DNA of 19,483 bases from CAZHRC01 sp964533865 (GTDB lineage Bacteria > Bacillota > Clostridia > Tissierellales > Peptoniphilaceae). Below are positions 14,632 to 19,483 of the stretch, piece after piece. A model generated the notes under the pieces. It did not search any database and was not told where the DNA came from. It saw nothing but the letters and a program-made list of their open reading frames with translations. The DNA is taken from positions 1-19,483 of the forward strand of contig CAZHRC010000027.1 of NCBI GenBank assembly GCA_964533865.1, in the 5' to 3' direction. The first letter of the stretch is position 1. Each line of letters starts with the position of its first letter. The position numbers and the translations under genes were made by a program.

Positions 14632-16080
14632 TCATGTGCCACAATAGGTCCGGTAACCTCGACTGGCTTCCTTCGATAAAGGTGTGATAAACCTCTCATC
14701 GATATCCCCATGGTCATAGGGTGTGGTGTATATTCCGGCGAGTGCGCTAAATAAACTCAAGTCTTGTGTTGCCACAGCCTCCGATAGCGCCTGCTCAACC
14801 AAGTGATTTCTTGGAATGAGCGCAGGGTTTGAGTTTTCCATGAGAGTTTGAATCTCTGATTGGGATCTTCCTTCTTTTTCCAGTCGCCTTTTCCATGTAG
14901 CATACCATCGCCCAAAGTTCGGATCCTCTCCATAAGGATTGCTTCCCGGGATGGAAGCGGTGAGGGCAACGAAAGTATTGGTATAATCCCTTTGGCTTGT
15001 TTTCATCGCATTTAAAAGTTCAGCGATAAGAACATCGTCGGAGTCTTCCGGCATAAAAATGCCAAGTTTCTTTGCCATCTCCTCTCGATAGGCGAGAGGG
15101 TAAGCTCTAGAAAAAGCGAGGACCGCTTCTTCGATCTCAGGGACGCCGCCTTCGCCAGCATTTTCCACCACGCCGATCAAACTCTCTGCAAACCGCGCCA
15201 AATTCCATTGGGCGATATTGGGTTGATTGCCATAGGCGTAGCGACCGCGTGTGTCGATGGAGCTAAAAACGGTGGCGGGATCGTAGGTATCCATAAAAGC
15301 ACATGGTCCGTAATCAATGGTCTCCCCCGCGATTGACATGTTGTCCGTATTCATCACCCCATGAATAAACCCTACCGCCATCCATTTGGCGATGAGTTTG
15401 GCCTGTGTCGTAGCAACAGCAGCAATAAAGGCGAGATAGGGTTTGGTTTCTTTTTGAATCCGAGGATAGTGCCTGGCGATGGCGTAGTCGGCGAGAACGC
15501 GCACAGCCGCATCCCCTCCAGCTTCCTTTCCATATTGAAAAGTGCCTACGCGGATATGGCTTTTGGCGATGCGGGTGAGCACAGCACCGTCAAGGACGGT
15601 TTCTCGATAGACTTTTTCTCCAGTGGCGACCACAGCCAAACTTCGCGTCGTGGGAATCCCAAGGCCCGCCATCGCTTCGCTGATCAAGTATTCTCGAAGC
15701 ATAGGACCACGGCCCGCTCGCCCATCGCCTCCTCGAGAAAACGGCGTAGGTCCCGAACCTTTGAGTTGAAGGTCCAGAAACTCCCCTGTTGGAGTTTTCA
15801 CTTCCCCAAGAAGCACCGCTCGTCCATCGCCAAGTCGGGTAAAATAGCCAAACTGATGGCCGCTGTAGGCTTGAGCGATAGGAGTAGCGCCCTCGGGCAC
15901 CACATTCCCGCCAAGTAGATCGGGATGTTTTTTAAGCGCCCCTAAACCCAGCTTTTCTCCAAGACCATCGTTAAAGACGAGAAGAGATGAATTAGCCACT
16001 GACACAGGGGATTGTTCTTTATAAAACAACGGTGGCAAGGCGTCGATGTAGTGATGGTATAACGTCATGAGATTTTCCAT
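14632..16080 (-). CDS. selO: Protein adenylyltransferase SelO (YdiU family)
   Basis: A 482-residue pseudokinase-fold enzyme that transfers AMP from ATP to Ser, Thr or Tyr of proteins; in E. coli it acts in the oxidative stress response. Family motifs are intact: A-Y-S-G-H-Q-F-G near residue 70, L-Q-L-K-G-S-G-P-T-P-F-S-R (K107), the L-R-E-Y-L-I-S-E helix, H-G-V-M-N-T-D-N (D246, N247) and I-D-Y-G-P-C-A-F-M-D (D256). The protein ends Y-C-G-T, placing a cysteine third from the end where eukaryotic SelO has selenocysteine. With C260 in the D-Y-G-P-C motif it could form the regulatory disulfide known from the E. coli enzyme. AAGGAGG five bases upstream fixes the ATG at 16080 rather than 16098. Monocistronic, with a terminator at 14553. 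Confidence 0.96.
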   Translation of the reverse strand: MENLMTLYHHYIDALPPLFYKEQSPVSVANSSLLVFNDGLGEKLGLGALKKHPDLLGGNVVPEGATPIAQAYSGHQFGYFTRLGDGRAVLLGEVKTPTGEFLDLQLKGSGPTPFSRGGDGRAGRGPMLREYLISEAMAGLGIPTTRSLAVVATGEKVYRETVLDGAVLTRIAKSHIRVGTFQYGKEAGGDAAVRVLADYAIARHYPRIQKETKPYLAFIAAVATTQAKLIAKWMAVGFIHGVMNTDNMSIAGETIDYGPCAFMDTYDPATVFSSIDTRGRYAYGNQPNIAQWNLARFAESLIGVVENAGEGGVPEIEEAVLAFSRAYPLAYREEMAKKLGIFMPEDSDDVLIAELLNAMKTSQRDYTNTFVALTASIPGSNPYGEDPNFGRWYATWKRRLEKEGRSQSEIQTLMENSNPALIPRNHLVEQALSEAVATQDLSLFSALAGIYTTPYDHGDIDERFITPLSKEASRGYRTYCGT

Positions 16081-16320
16081 AATTGCCTCCTTGAACAAGT
16101 GAGATATTTGCTTTATAGTTACCCTATTGTAGGCAAAAATGAAAACTACCTTGAGATTTTGATGCGTTTCTAGATCTTAGCCTCTACGTTTCTATGTCTA
16201 GTATAAAATGGAGTTGAGCCATTTCCTATACCTCTTGGATGATATTATGGCGAAACGCTATGCCAAAAGGTTTCGGATGGTTCATTTTTACGCCTAGCCA
16301 TTTACACCATGATAAGGGCT

Positions 16321-16876
16321 TTATCGTCCACAAGTGATATTGTCAGAATAAATACTCAGTATCTCACTGCCGTTTGACATAGCTTCAATCTCTGCTTTGG
16401 TCTGGATAAGTACACCTTGCATTCGGTACTCGCCATCAAAAAAACTGTATACCGTGCCACTGGATGCCGTCAGCTTGACTGCTTTCTTAAAGCGAAGCAT
16501 CTCATCATAGGCTTTCAGTTCCAGTGTTTTGATATGTCTGTTTGCTTCGCTGACTTCAAAGACACCCATTGGTATGCTTTCTTCGCTGCCGTCTACCCGC
16601 AAAAGACGGAACTACCGCTTGACCTTTGCATCGTCCAGCGTGTAGCGGTCAATATCCGAAAACCGGGTAATACCCATCTCGAAGGCATAAACCGTTCCCA
16701 GTTCTATTTCATTACTGCCACAACTTTGCCTTGTGATGTATCCACCGCCCTTGACCATGTCCTCATTGCCAAAAGGAATACTCTTTTTTGTTCTTCGTAA
16801 CAATGGTGCCTGTCCAGTCATATTTTCTTGTATTGCTTTCGATTGCATCCATAAATGCTTGTGATACGAGGTACAT
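16321..16876 (-). pseudogene. Degraded phage structural (tail-type) protein gene
   Basis: From an ATG at 16876 preceded by GAGGGGG, one frame reads MYLVSQAFMDAIESNTRKYD and on to K-E-Y-S-F, then runs into a stop. The sense continues in a second frame from about 16770 (F-G-N-E-D-M-V-K-G-G-G-Y-I-T-R-Q-S-C-G, then E-I-E-L-G-T-V-Y-A). That frame has an in-frame TAG at 16612-16614 and resumes with R-L-L-R-V-D-G-S-E-E-S-I-P-M-G-V-F-E-V. These blocks together resemble a Firmicute prophage structural protein. At least one frameshift and one nonsense mutation are present, and the C-terminal part is missing. No other phage structural gene adjoins it. The exact phage role is uncertain. The gap 16081-16320 upstream of selO holds no gene I can support. 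Confidence 0.6.
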
Positions 16877-16974
16877 CTGACAGCCCCCTCGCTCTGATTT
16901 CGGGCAGAAGAAAAGGACCAACCATTTCTGATAGATGCCGATTCTGTGAATGACTCAATGTTAAAAACAATCTA

Positions 16975-17157
16975 TTACAGAACAAGTGCCTTCTTTGGAC
17001 AGAACTGCACGCTCTTTCCACAGCGGATGCACTTTTCATGGTCTACGTTAGGTGCTTTGAACCCCTCCTGTGTAAGTGCTCCAACAAGACATATTTTAAC
17101 TGACGGACAGTGACAATTTTGGACAGTTTGCTTCAATTAAAACTAATTTCTTATCAT
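16975..17157 (-). pseudogene. Frameshifted 4Fe-4S ferredoxin gene remnant
   Basis: Directly after the ArsR gene, one frame reads K-K-L-V-L-I-E-A-N-C-P-K and stops. A second frame carries on as N-C-H-C-P-S-V-K-I-C-L-V-G-A-L-T-Q-E-G-F, then V-D-H-E-K-C-I-R-C-G-K-S-V-Q-F-C-P-K-K-A-L-V-L to a TAA at 16975. The whole resembles a small two-cluster ferredoxin of about 60 residues. It has lost its reading frame, lacks a proper start codon, and has Ser in place of the third cysteine in C-x-x-C-x-x-S-x-x-x-C-P. It was probably the fourth gene of the ferredoxin/ArsR operon, now dead. Confidence 0.65.
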
Positions 17158-17459
17158 GCCTTTTCATTCTCCTCTGTACAGTAAGTTTCTTTTATTGCTT
17201 CTAACAACTTGTAGATTCTCTCATCTTTTATGCTGTATATAACGGTCTGTGCTTTTTTGCTATAATCCAGAATACCATTTGCCTTTAATATGGCAAGGTG
17301 CTGTGAAATGCCTGATTGTGTAATATCTAATTTTCCAAGTAGATTACCGACACTCTGTGGCTCTTCCGCTAATTCGCAGAGAATAAACAACCTATTTTCA
17401 TTTGCCAGCACTTTCAATAATTCAGCAACTTCTTTTGCTTTTTCTTTCATCTCATCCAT
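17154..17459 (-). CDS. ArsR-family repressor, SqrR/BigR-like persulfide sensor
   Basis: A 101-residue winged-helix repressor: N-E-N-R-L-F-I-L-C at the second helix, recognition region I-T-Q-S-G-I-S-Q-H-L-A-I-L-K, and a wing ending in T-V-I-Y-S-I-K-D. The arsenic/cadmium-type C-x-C metal site is absent. There are exactly two cysteines, C28 (after R-L-F-I-L) and C94 (in E-T-Y-C), 66 residues apart. This is the spacing and sequence context of the dithiol/persulfide-sensing pair in SqrR and BigR (C41/C107 and C42/C108). Oxidation or persulfide bridging would release DNA. The ATG overlaps the stop of the preceding gene (ATGGATGA), so translation is coupled. The perfect dyad over the operon's -10 box is its likely operator. 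Sensing of reactive sulfur is inference from the cysteine pair. Confidence 0.9.
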   Translation of the reverse strand: MDEMKEKAKEVAELLKVLANENRLFILCELAEEPQSVGNLLGKLDITQSGISQHLAILKANGILDYSKKAQTVIYSIKDERIYKLLEAIKETYCTEENEKA

Positions 17460-18030
17460 TATTTTTGCCTTTCTGCTTCAACTTGCAGATTCCCTGTGTC
17501 ATGGTTCCCATTGGACAGTAAACACAAAATCCTCTTGGCTTATAGAATACCATCGTCAAAATACCAAGAACAGAGGAAGTCATCATTACCCCATAAAATC
17601 CGAACGCAAACTGTGCAATCCACGGTATCACCGCAGTATGATTGGCAAATGCCCACGGCAGCTTAAACGTCCAAAGCAGTGTAACAAATTCCGACAGATT
17701 TCTTGTACCGGCTGAGACTAAATAAGTTGTGAATAGCATATTAAAAAACATAACCATGAAGAAAATCAGGAAGCTATATCGAAAATAAGGTGTTCGGATA
17801 AATCTCGGCATTGGCTTATTCCGAGAATAAGACTTTCCGAGTTTTGCAAATAGCTGTCCTCTTCCGCAATATTTATTACAGTAGTTCTTATTTCCTTTGA
17901 CGATAGAAATGGCAAGTGGTGTGACAAAGAAAATCATTCCAAGCCATGCAAATAGGATATTGAAAAATCCTAATATAAAGTACAATATTTCCACAACCCA
18001 AAGATAATCATACCATTTCTTATTTTTCAT
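17452..18030 (-). CDS. Polytopic 4Fe-4S-binding membrane protein (NapH/NosR-like Fer4_5 type)
   Basis: A 192-residue membrane protein with about four hydrophobic segments (roughly 12-44, 85-104, 133-162) and two cysteine clusters facing one side. These are C-N-K-Y-C-G-R-G-Q-L-F at 51-61 and C-V-Y-C-P-M-G-T-M-T-Q-G-I-C at 169-182. The C-x-x-C-P-x-G pattern after a helix is typical of membrane iron-sulfur proteins such as NapH, NosR and CcoG, which pass electrons between quinol or ferredoxin and partner enzymes. The enzyme partner here is unknown. GGAGGT lies five bases before the ATG. It overlaps the upstream ferredoxin by 11 bp and the downstream ArsR gene by 8 bp, so the three form one unit. 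The likely role is membrane electron transfer fed by that ferredoxin. Confidence 0.75.
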   Translation of the reverse strand: MKNKKWYDYLWVVEILYFILGFFNILFAWLGMIFFVTPLAISIVKGNKNYCNKYCGRGQLFAKLGKSYSRNKPMPRFIRTPYFRYSFLIFFMVMFFNMLFTTYLVSAGTRNLSEFVTLLWTFKLPWAFANHTAVIPWIAQFAFGFYGVMMTSSVLGILTMVFYKPRGFCVYCPMGTMTQGICKLKQKGKNNG

Positions 18031-18232
18031 GTTCCACCTCCAGCGTTACAATTTCTATCGCAGAGGCAGGACATACTTTGCTGCATTTACCACAACCGAC
18101 ACACTTCTCTGAATCAATTTCTGCCTTGACTCCTGTGCTGATGGAGATTGCTTTTAGCGGGCATTCCGCAATGCAAGTTCCACAGGCAACACAAAACTCT
18201 CCGACCTTTGCTCGCTTTTTAATCTTCGGCAT
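18020..18232 (-). CDS. 2[4Fe-4S] ferredoxin
   Basis: A 70-residue soluble electron carrier with two complete cluster motifs: C-V-A-C-G-T-C-I-A-E-C-P at residues 14-25 and C-V-G-C-G-K-C-S-K-V-C-P at 44-55. This is the clostridial-type bacterial ferredoxin layout with a basic N-terminal extension (MPKIKKRAKVG). AAGGAG lies seven bases upstream of the ATG. It is the first gene of the operon with the membrane 4Fe-4S protein and the ArsR repressor, and its 3' end overlaps the next gene by 11 bp. It probably delivers electrons to the membrane protein. All eight cluster cysteines are intact, unlike in the dead ferredoxin at 16975. Confidence 0.93.
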   Translation of the reverse strand: MPKIKKRAKVGEFCVACGTCIAECPLKAISISTGVKAEIDSEKCVGCGKCSKVCPASAIEIVTLEVEHEK

Positions 18233-18250
18233 ACCTCTTCTCCTTTTAGT

Positions 18251-18270
18251 ATATTAGCAATTTCTAATAT
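18251..18270. promoter_or_regulatory. Operator dyad of the ArsR/ferredoxin operon
   Basis: ATATTAG (18251-18257) and CTAATAT (18264-18270) form a perfect 7-6-7 dyad that covers the predicted -10 box, about 20 bp before the ferredoxin start codon. Its size and placement fit an ArsR-family dimer site. Confidence 0.65.
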
Positions 18271-18294
18271 GCTTTATTCAAGAGAAAATGTCAA
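18266..18294 (-). promoter_or_regulatory. Promoter of the ferredoxin/4Fe-4S/ArsR operon
   Basis: On the minus strand a perfect TTGACA (18289-18294) is followed after 17 bases by CATATT (18266-18271), a 4-of-6 match to TATAAT. Transcription would start near 18259, inside the dyad. Confidence 0.65.
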
Positions 18295-18320
18295 TAGAAA
18301 ATTTATGAACAGATGCAAAA

Positions 18321-18525
18321 TTATAATTCATTGAGCGATTTTTTCGTACCGTTGATCCGCTCTATCTTCATCCATCATTGTCTTTTCAGATCGCTCCAAT
18401 AACTTCTAGGATTTGTGCTTTACTGTAAGTACACCAACTGCATCCACAATCGAGAAATACCATTCTTCTTTTTCATTATCCCAAGCAGAACGAATCTCTG
18501 CATCTTCATCGTTTTAATCTCATTT
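18321..18525 (-). pseudogene. Degraded Bro-N domain gene (phage antirepressor / DinD-like)
   Basis: On the minus strand one frame (18510 down to 18406) reads D-E-D-A-E-I-R-S-A-W-D-N, then E-K-E-E-W-Y-F-S-I-V-D-A-V-G-V-L-T, and ends at a TAG. The next frame (from 18413) continues N-P-R-S-Y-W-S-D-L-K-R-Q before a TGA. I-R-x-x-W-x-x-E-x-x-E-W-Y-F-S-I-V-D and Y-W-S-D-L-K are the hallmark blocks of Bro-N domains in phage antirepressors and DNA-damage-inducible D proteins. At its N-terminal side the phrase T-N-E-I-K-T is in yet another frame. At least two frameshifts and one stop make it a clear pseudogene. It lies directly upstream of the ferredoxin operon promoter and supports mobile DNA in this region. 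Confidence 0.7.
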
Positions 18526-18721
18526 GTAACAAAACCCTTCCCTTTCAAAGGATATCGTCTACTTTCATACTACAACCGCAGCAAACCGGGGTTTTCATTT
18601 TAACTATCTGCAAATGTACCTTATACTGTTAAATCGTCTAAAGAATTGTTGCATTTTAGCCAGCTACTTAGCAATAACACGGGAATACTGTCAGTAATAT
18701 CACTATGAAGTGTCTCACAGA

Positions 18722-18859
18722 TTACTTTTGCAATGGCCATTCTATAGCTTCGTCGATTAAAGAAGCTGCTGCTACTGATGAAAGAACAACACCAACTAAA
18801 AATGTACCTATTACCTGATAAGGTTCTATTTCGTCAAGCTCTTCTATGTCTATTTTCAC
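18722..18859 (-). CDS. Possible small membrane-type protein, 45 residues (unrecognised)
   Basis: A minus-strand frame from GTG (18857-18859) to TAA (18722-18724) gives an acidic N-terminus (K-I-D-I-E-E-L-D-E-I-E-P-Y-Q). A hydrophobic stretch of about 18 residues (I-G-T-F-L-V-G-V-V-L-S-S-V-A-A-A-S-L) and a short polar tail with E-W-P-L-Q-K follow. There is no clear ribosome binding site, and upstream the frame is closed by a TAA. It may be a fragment of a larger lost gene or a small peptide gene; I do not recognise it. Confidence 0.25.
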   Translation of the reverse strand: MKIDIEELDEIEPYQVIGTFLVGVVLSSVAAASLIDEAIEWPLQK

Positions 18860-18941
18860 ATCACGATGCTTTTAAATATCATGTTTGGACAGTAATACGA
18901 CCCCCTCCACATGCATGGAGATAGTAGGCTTGATGTCTCCT

Positions 18942-19034
18942 TTTTTCCCTTGCTTTTACCCGTATTTGGAAAGATAACAATGAGTTTCACCCGTCTTTGG
19001 AAATAATTCATATCTTTATACTCATCTTGGGAAA
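18942..19034. repeat. Three degenerate tandem units of 31 bp
   Basis: The 19-base cores at 18954-18972 and 18985-19003 differ at only two positions and share ACCCGT and TTTGGAAA. A third, more decayed core (about 19018-19034) ends in TTGGGAAA at the same register. The period is exactly 31 bp for both steps. The flanking parts of the units are not conserved. Confidence 0.5.
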
Positions 19035-19269
19035 CTGTTCAATGTTTCAACAAGAAAATTATGTCATCCTTACTCACGGTCTATGTTCTTACTCATTTTG
19101 ATACAATTTTTCATAAGCTTTGAAATGGCTAAAAGTCCGTGATTTCAAGGAGTTTCAGCAGATTATCGCTCATCAAACGCTTCAAAATCAAAGCGAATCT
19201 TCACTCGTTTGAGTTAATTATATGATTTAGATTTTAGATTTTGCACCCCCTTCCGCAAGTCGGAAGGAG

Positions 19270-19299
19270 AATCGTTAAAAAGTATAACAATCGTTAAAA
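19270..19299. repeat. Short direct repeat upstream of the right-hand terminator
   Basis: AATCGTTAAAA occurs at 19270-19280 and again at 19289-19299 (19-bp period), separated by AGTATAAC. It could be a protein binding site or a decayed element end; nothing further can be said. Confidence 0.4.
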
Positions 19300-19311
19300 G
19301 GTTTAAGAAAC

Positions 19312-19352
19312 AGAAAAATCCCCACGACCTATGTTCAACATAGACCGTGGGG
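19312..19352 (-). terminator. Intrinsic terminator of the gene entering from the right edge
   Basis: CCCCACG-AC-CTATGTT (19320-19335) and AACATAG-AC-CGTGGGG (19337-19352) form two 7-bp stems separated by a two-base internal mismatch. On the minus strand ATTTTTCTGTTTC follows. It lies five bases after the stop codon of the partial gene at 19357. Confidence 0.75.
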
Positions 19353-19356
19353 AAAA

Positions 19357-19483
19357 TTAATGTCGTGATGGATTTGTCGTCAGTCTTGCAGCCTGTATTT
19401 TGGCCAGTGATTTGCCCGAAGATACGGCAATATTTTTTAGGCGGAGCTTCAAAAGAGCTGGGTCGATGGGTTTGCGGATAAAA
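19357..19483 (-). CDS. C-terminal end of a response-regulator receiver protein (partial)
   Basis: The last 41 codons of a gene that starts beyond the right edge. The visible protein begins F-I-R-K-P-I-D-P-A-L-L-K-L-R-L-K-N-I. This is the typical alpha4-beta5-alpha5 end of a receiver domain: the invariant lysine followed by Pro, then D-P-x-x-L-x-x-R-x-x-N. It is followed by a short tail (A-K-I-Q-A-A-R-L-T-T-N-P-S-R-H) and TAA at 19357-19359. The receiver is therefore at or near the C-terminus, as in single-domain regulators or hybrid kinases. Which one cannot be told. Confidence 0.65.
   Translation of the reverse strand, partial: FIRKPIDPALLKLRLKNIAVSSGKSLAKIQAARLTTNPSRH

Larger units (their letters stand above)
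18604..19311. other. Gene-poor, AT-rich stretch with gene debris and repeats
   Basis: No reading frame here is convincingly a protein-coding gene. The stretch contains a small minus-strand frame (18722-18859), three degenerate units at 31-bp period (18942-19034), an 8-base-spaced direct repeat (19270-19299) and a short perfect hairpin CCTTCCG/CGGAAGG (19249-19267). Together with the pseudogenes to the left it looks like a decayed mobile-element insertion region. Confidence 0.5.

Noticed and set aside
14632..14645. Selenocysteine at the SelO C-terminus.
   Set aside because: The residue is encoded by TGT, and the only TGA is the terminal stop three codons later.
15361..15918. A 185-codon open frame on the plus strand opposite selO.
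   Set aside because: It lies wholly antisense to a gene with unmistakable SelO motifs, has Ser/Arg-rich shadow composition and no ribosome binding site.
18415..18603. A 62-codon plus-strand open frame.
   Set aside because: It is antisense to the Bro-N remnant, is Phe/Ile-rich and low in complexity, and has no ribosome binding site.
18954..19003. LPxTG-like sorting motifs (F-P-N-T-G-K and F-P-K-T-G-E) read on the minus strand within the 31-bp repeats.
   Set aside because: The two motifs are in different frames because the period is not a multiple of three, and neither sits at the end of a protein with a hydrophobic tail.
18942..19034. CRISPR array.
   Set aside because: Only three units with decayed cores. 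The parts between cores are only about 12 bases, too short for spacers, and no cas gene is present.

Overview
The window looks like a chromosomal segment of an anaerobic, Gram-positive Firmicute of the class Clostridia. The grounds are the strong AAGGAGG-type ribosome binding sites, the SigA-like TTGACA/TATAAT promoters, a CcpA-type cre box, the gene families present and the AT-rich lineage-typical codons. I cannot name a genus. No rRNA, tRNA or CRISPR array was seen.

Layout, left to right. (1) 1-1700: a malate/2-hydroxycarboxylate fermentation pair on the minus strand, with a 2HCT-family sodium symporter followed by the 5' end of a malic enzyme. They share a strong promoter with an upstream cre box and a downstream dyad. 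(2) 1900-4000: an orphan type IV (pseudo)pilin and a stand-alone HipA-like kinase with no HipB partner. (3) 4270-7064: a three-gene minus-strand operon of 8-oxoguanine deaminase-like amidohydrolase, YczE-family membrane protein and MerR/GyrI-type regulator. Its promoter has the 19-bp spacer typical of MerR control. (4) 7347-10232: plus-strand transport genes, namely a second YczE-family protein and two EamA/DMT permeases. (5) 10239-14470: a five-gene minus-strand operon encoding an ABC ATPase, an ABC permease, a membrane-anchored HExxH metallopeptidase, an OmpR-type response regulator and a histidine kinase. It is preceded by four direct repeats at an exact 11-bp period, a likely binding site for its own response regulator. 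(6) 14632-16080: SelO, the protein AMPylase, with its own intrinsic terminator.

(7) 16300-19300 has a different texture: AT-rich and full of gene debris. It holds a broken phage structural gene, a broken ferredoxin gene and a broken Bro-N (antirepressor/DinD-like) gene. Among these lies an apparently intact operon of a 2[4Fe-4S] ferredoxin, a polytopic 4Fe-4S membrane protein and an ArsR-family repressor. The repressor carries two cysteines 66 residues apart, in the positions of the persulfide sensors SqrR/BigR. A perfect 7-6-7 dyad covers the -10 box of this operon. I read it as a small redox or reactive-sulfur electron-transfer module carried into the genome with mobile DNA. (8) 19312-19483: a terminator and the 3' end of a response-regulator-like gene.

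The two strongest candidates for little-described systems are the self-regulated ABC/metallopeptidase/two-component operon (10239-14543) and the persulfide-sensor/ferredoxin/4Fe-4S membrane protein operon (17154-18294). All function calls come from reading motifs by eye; no database search was run.
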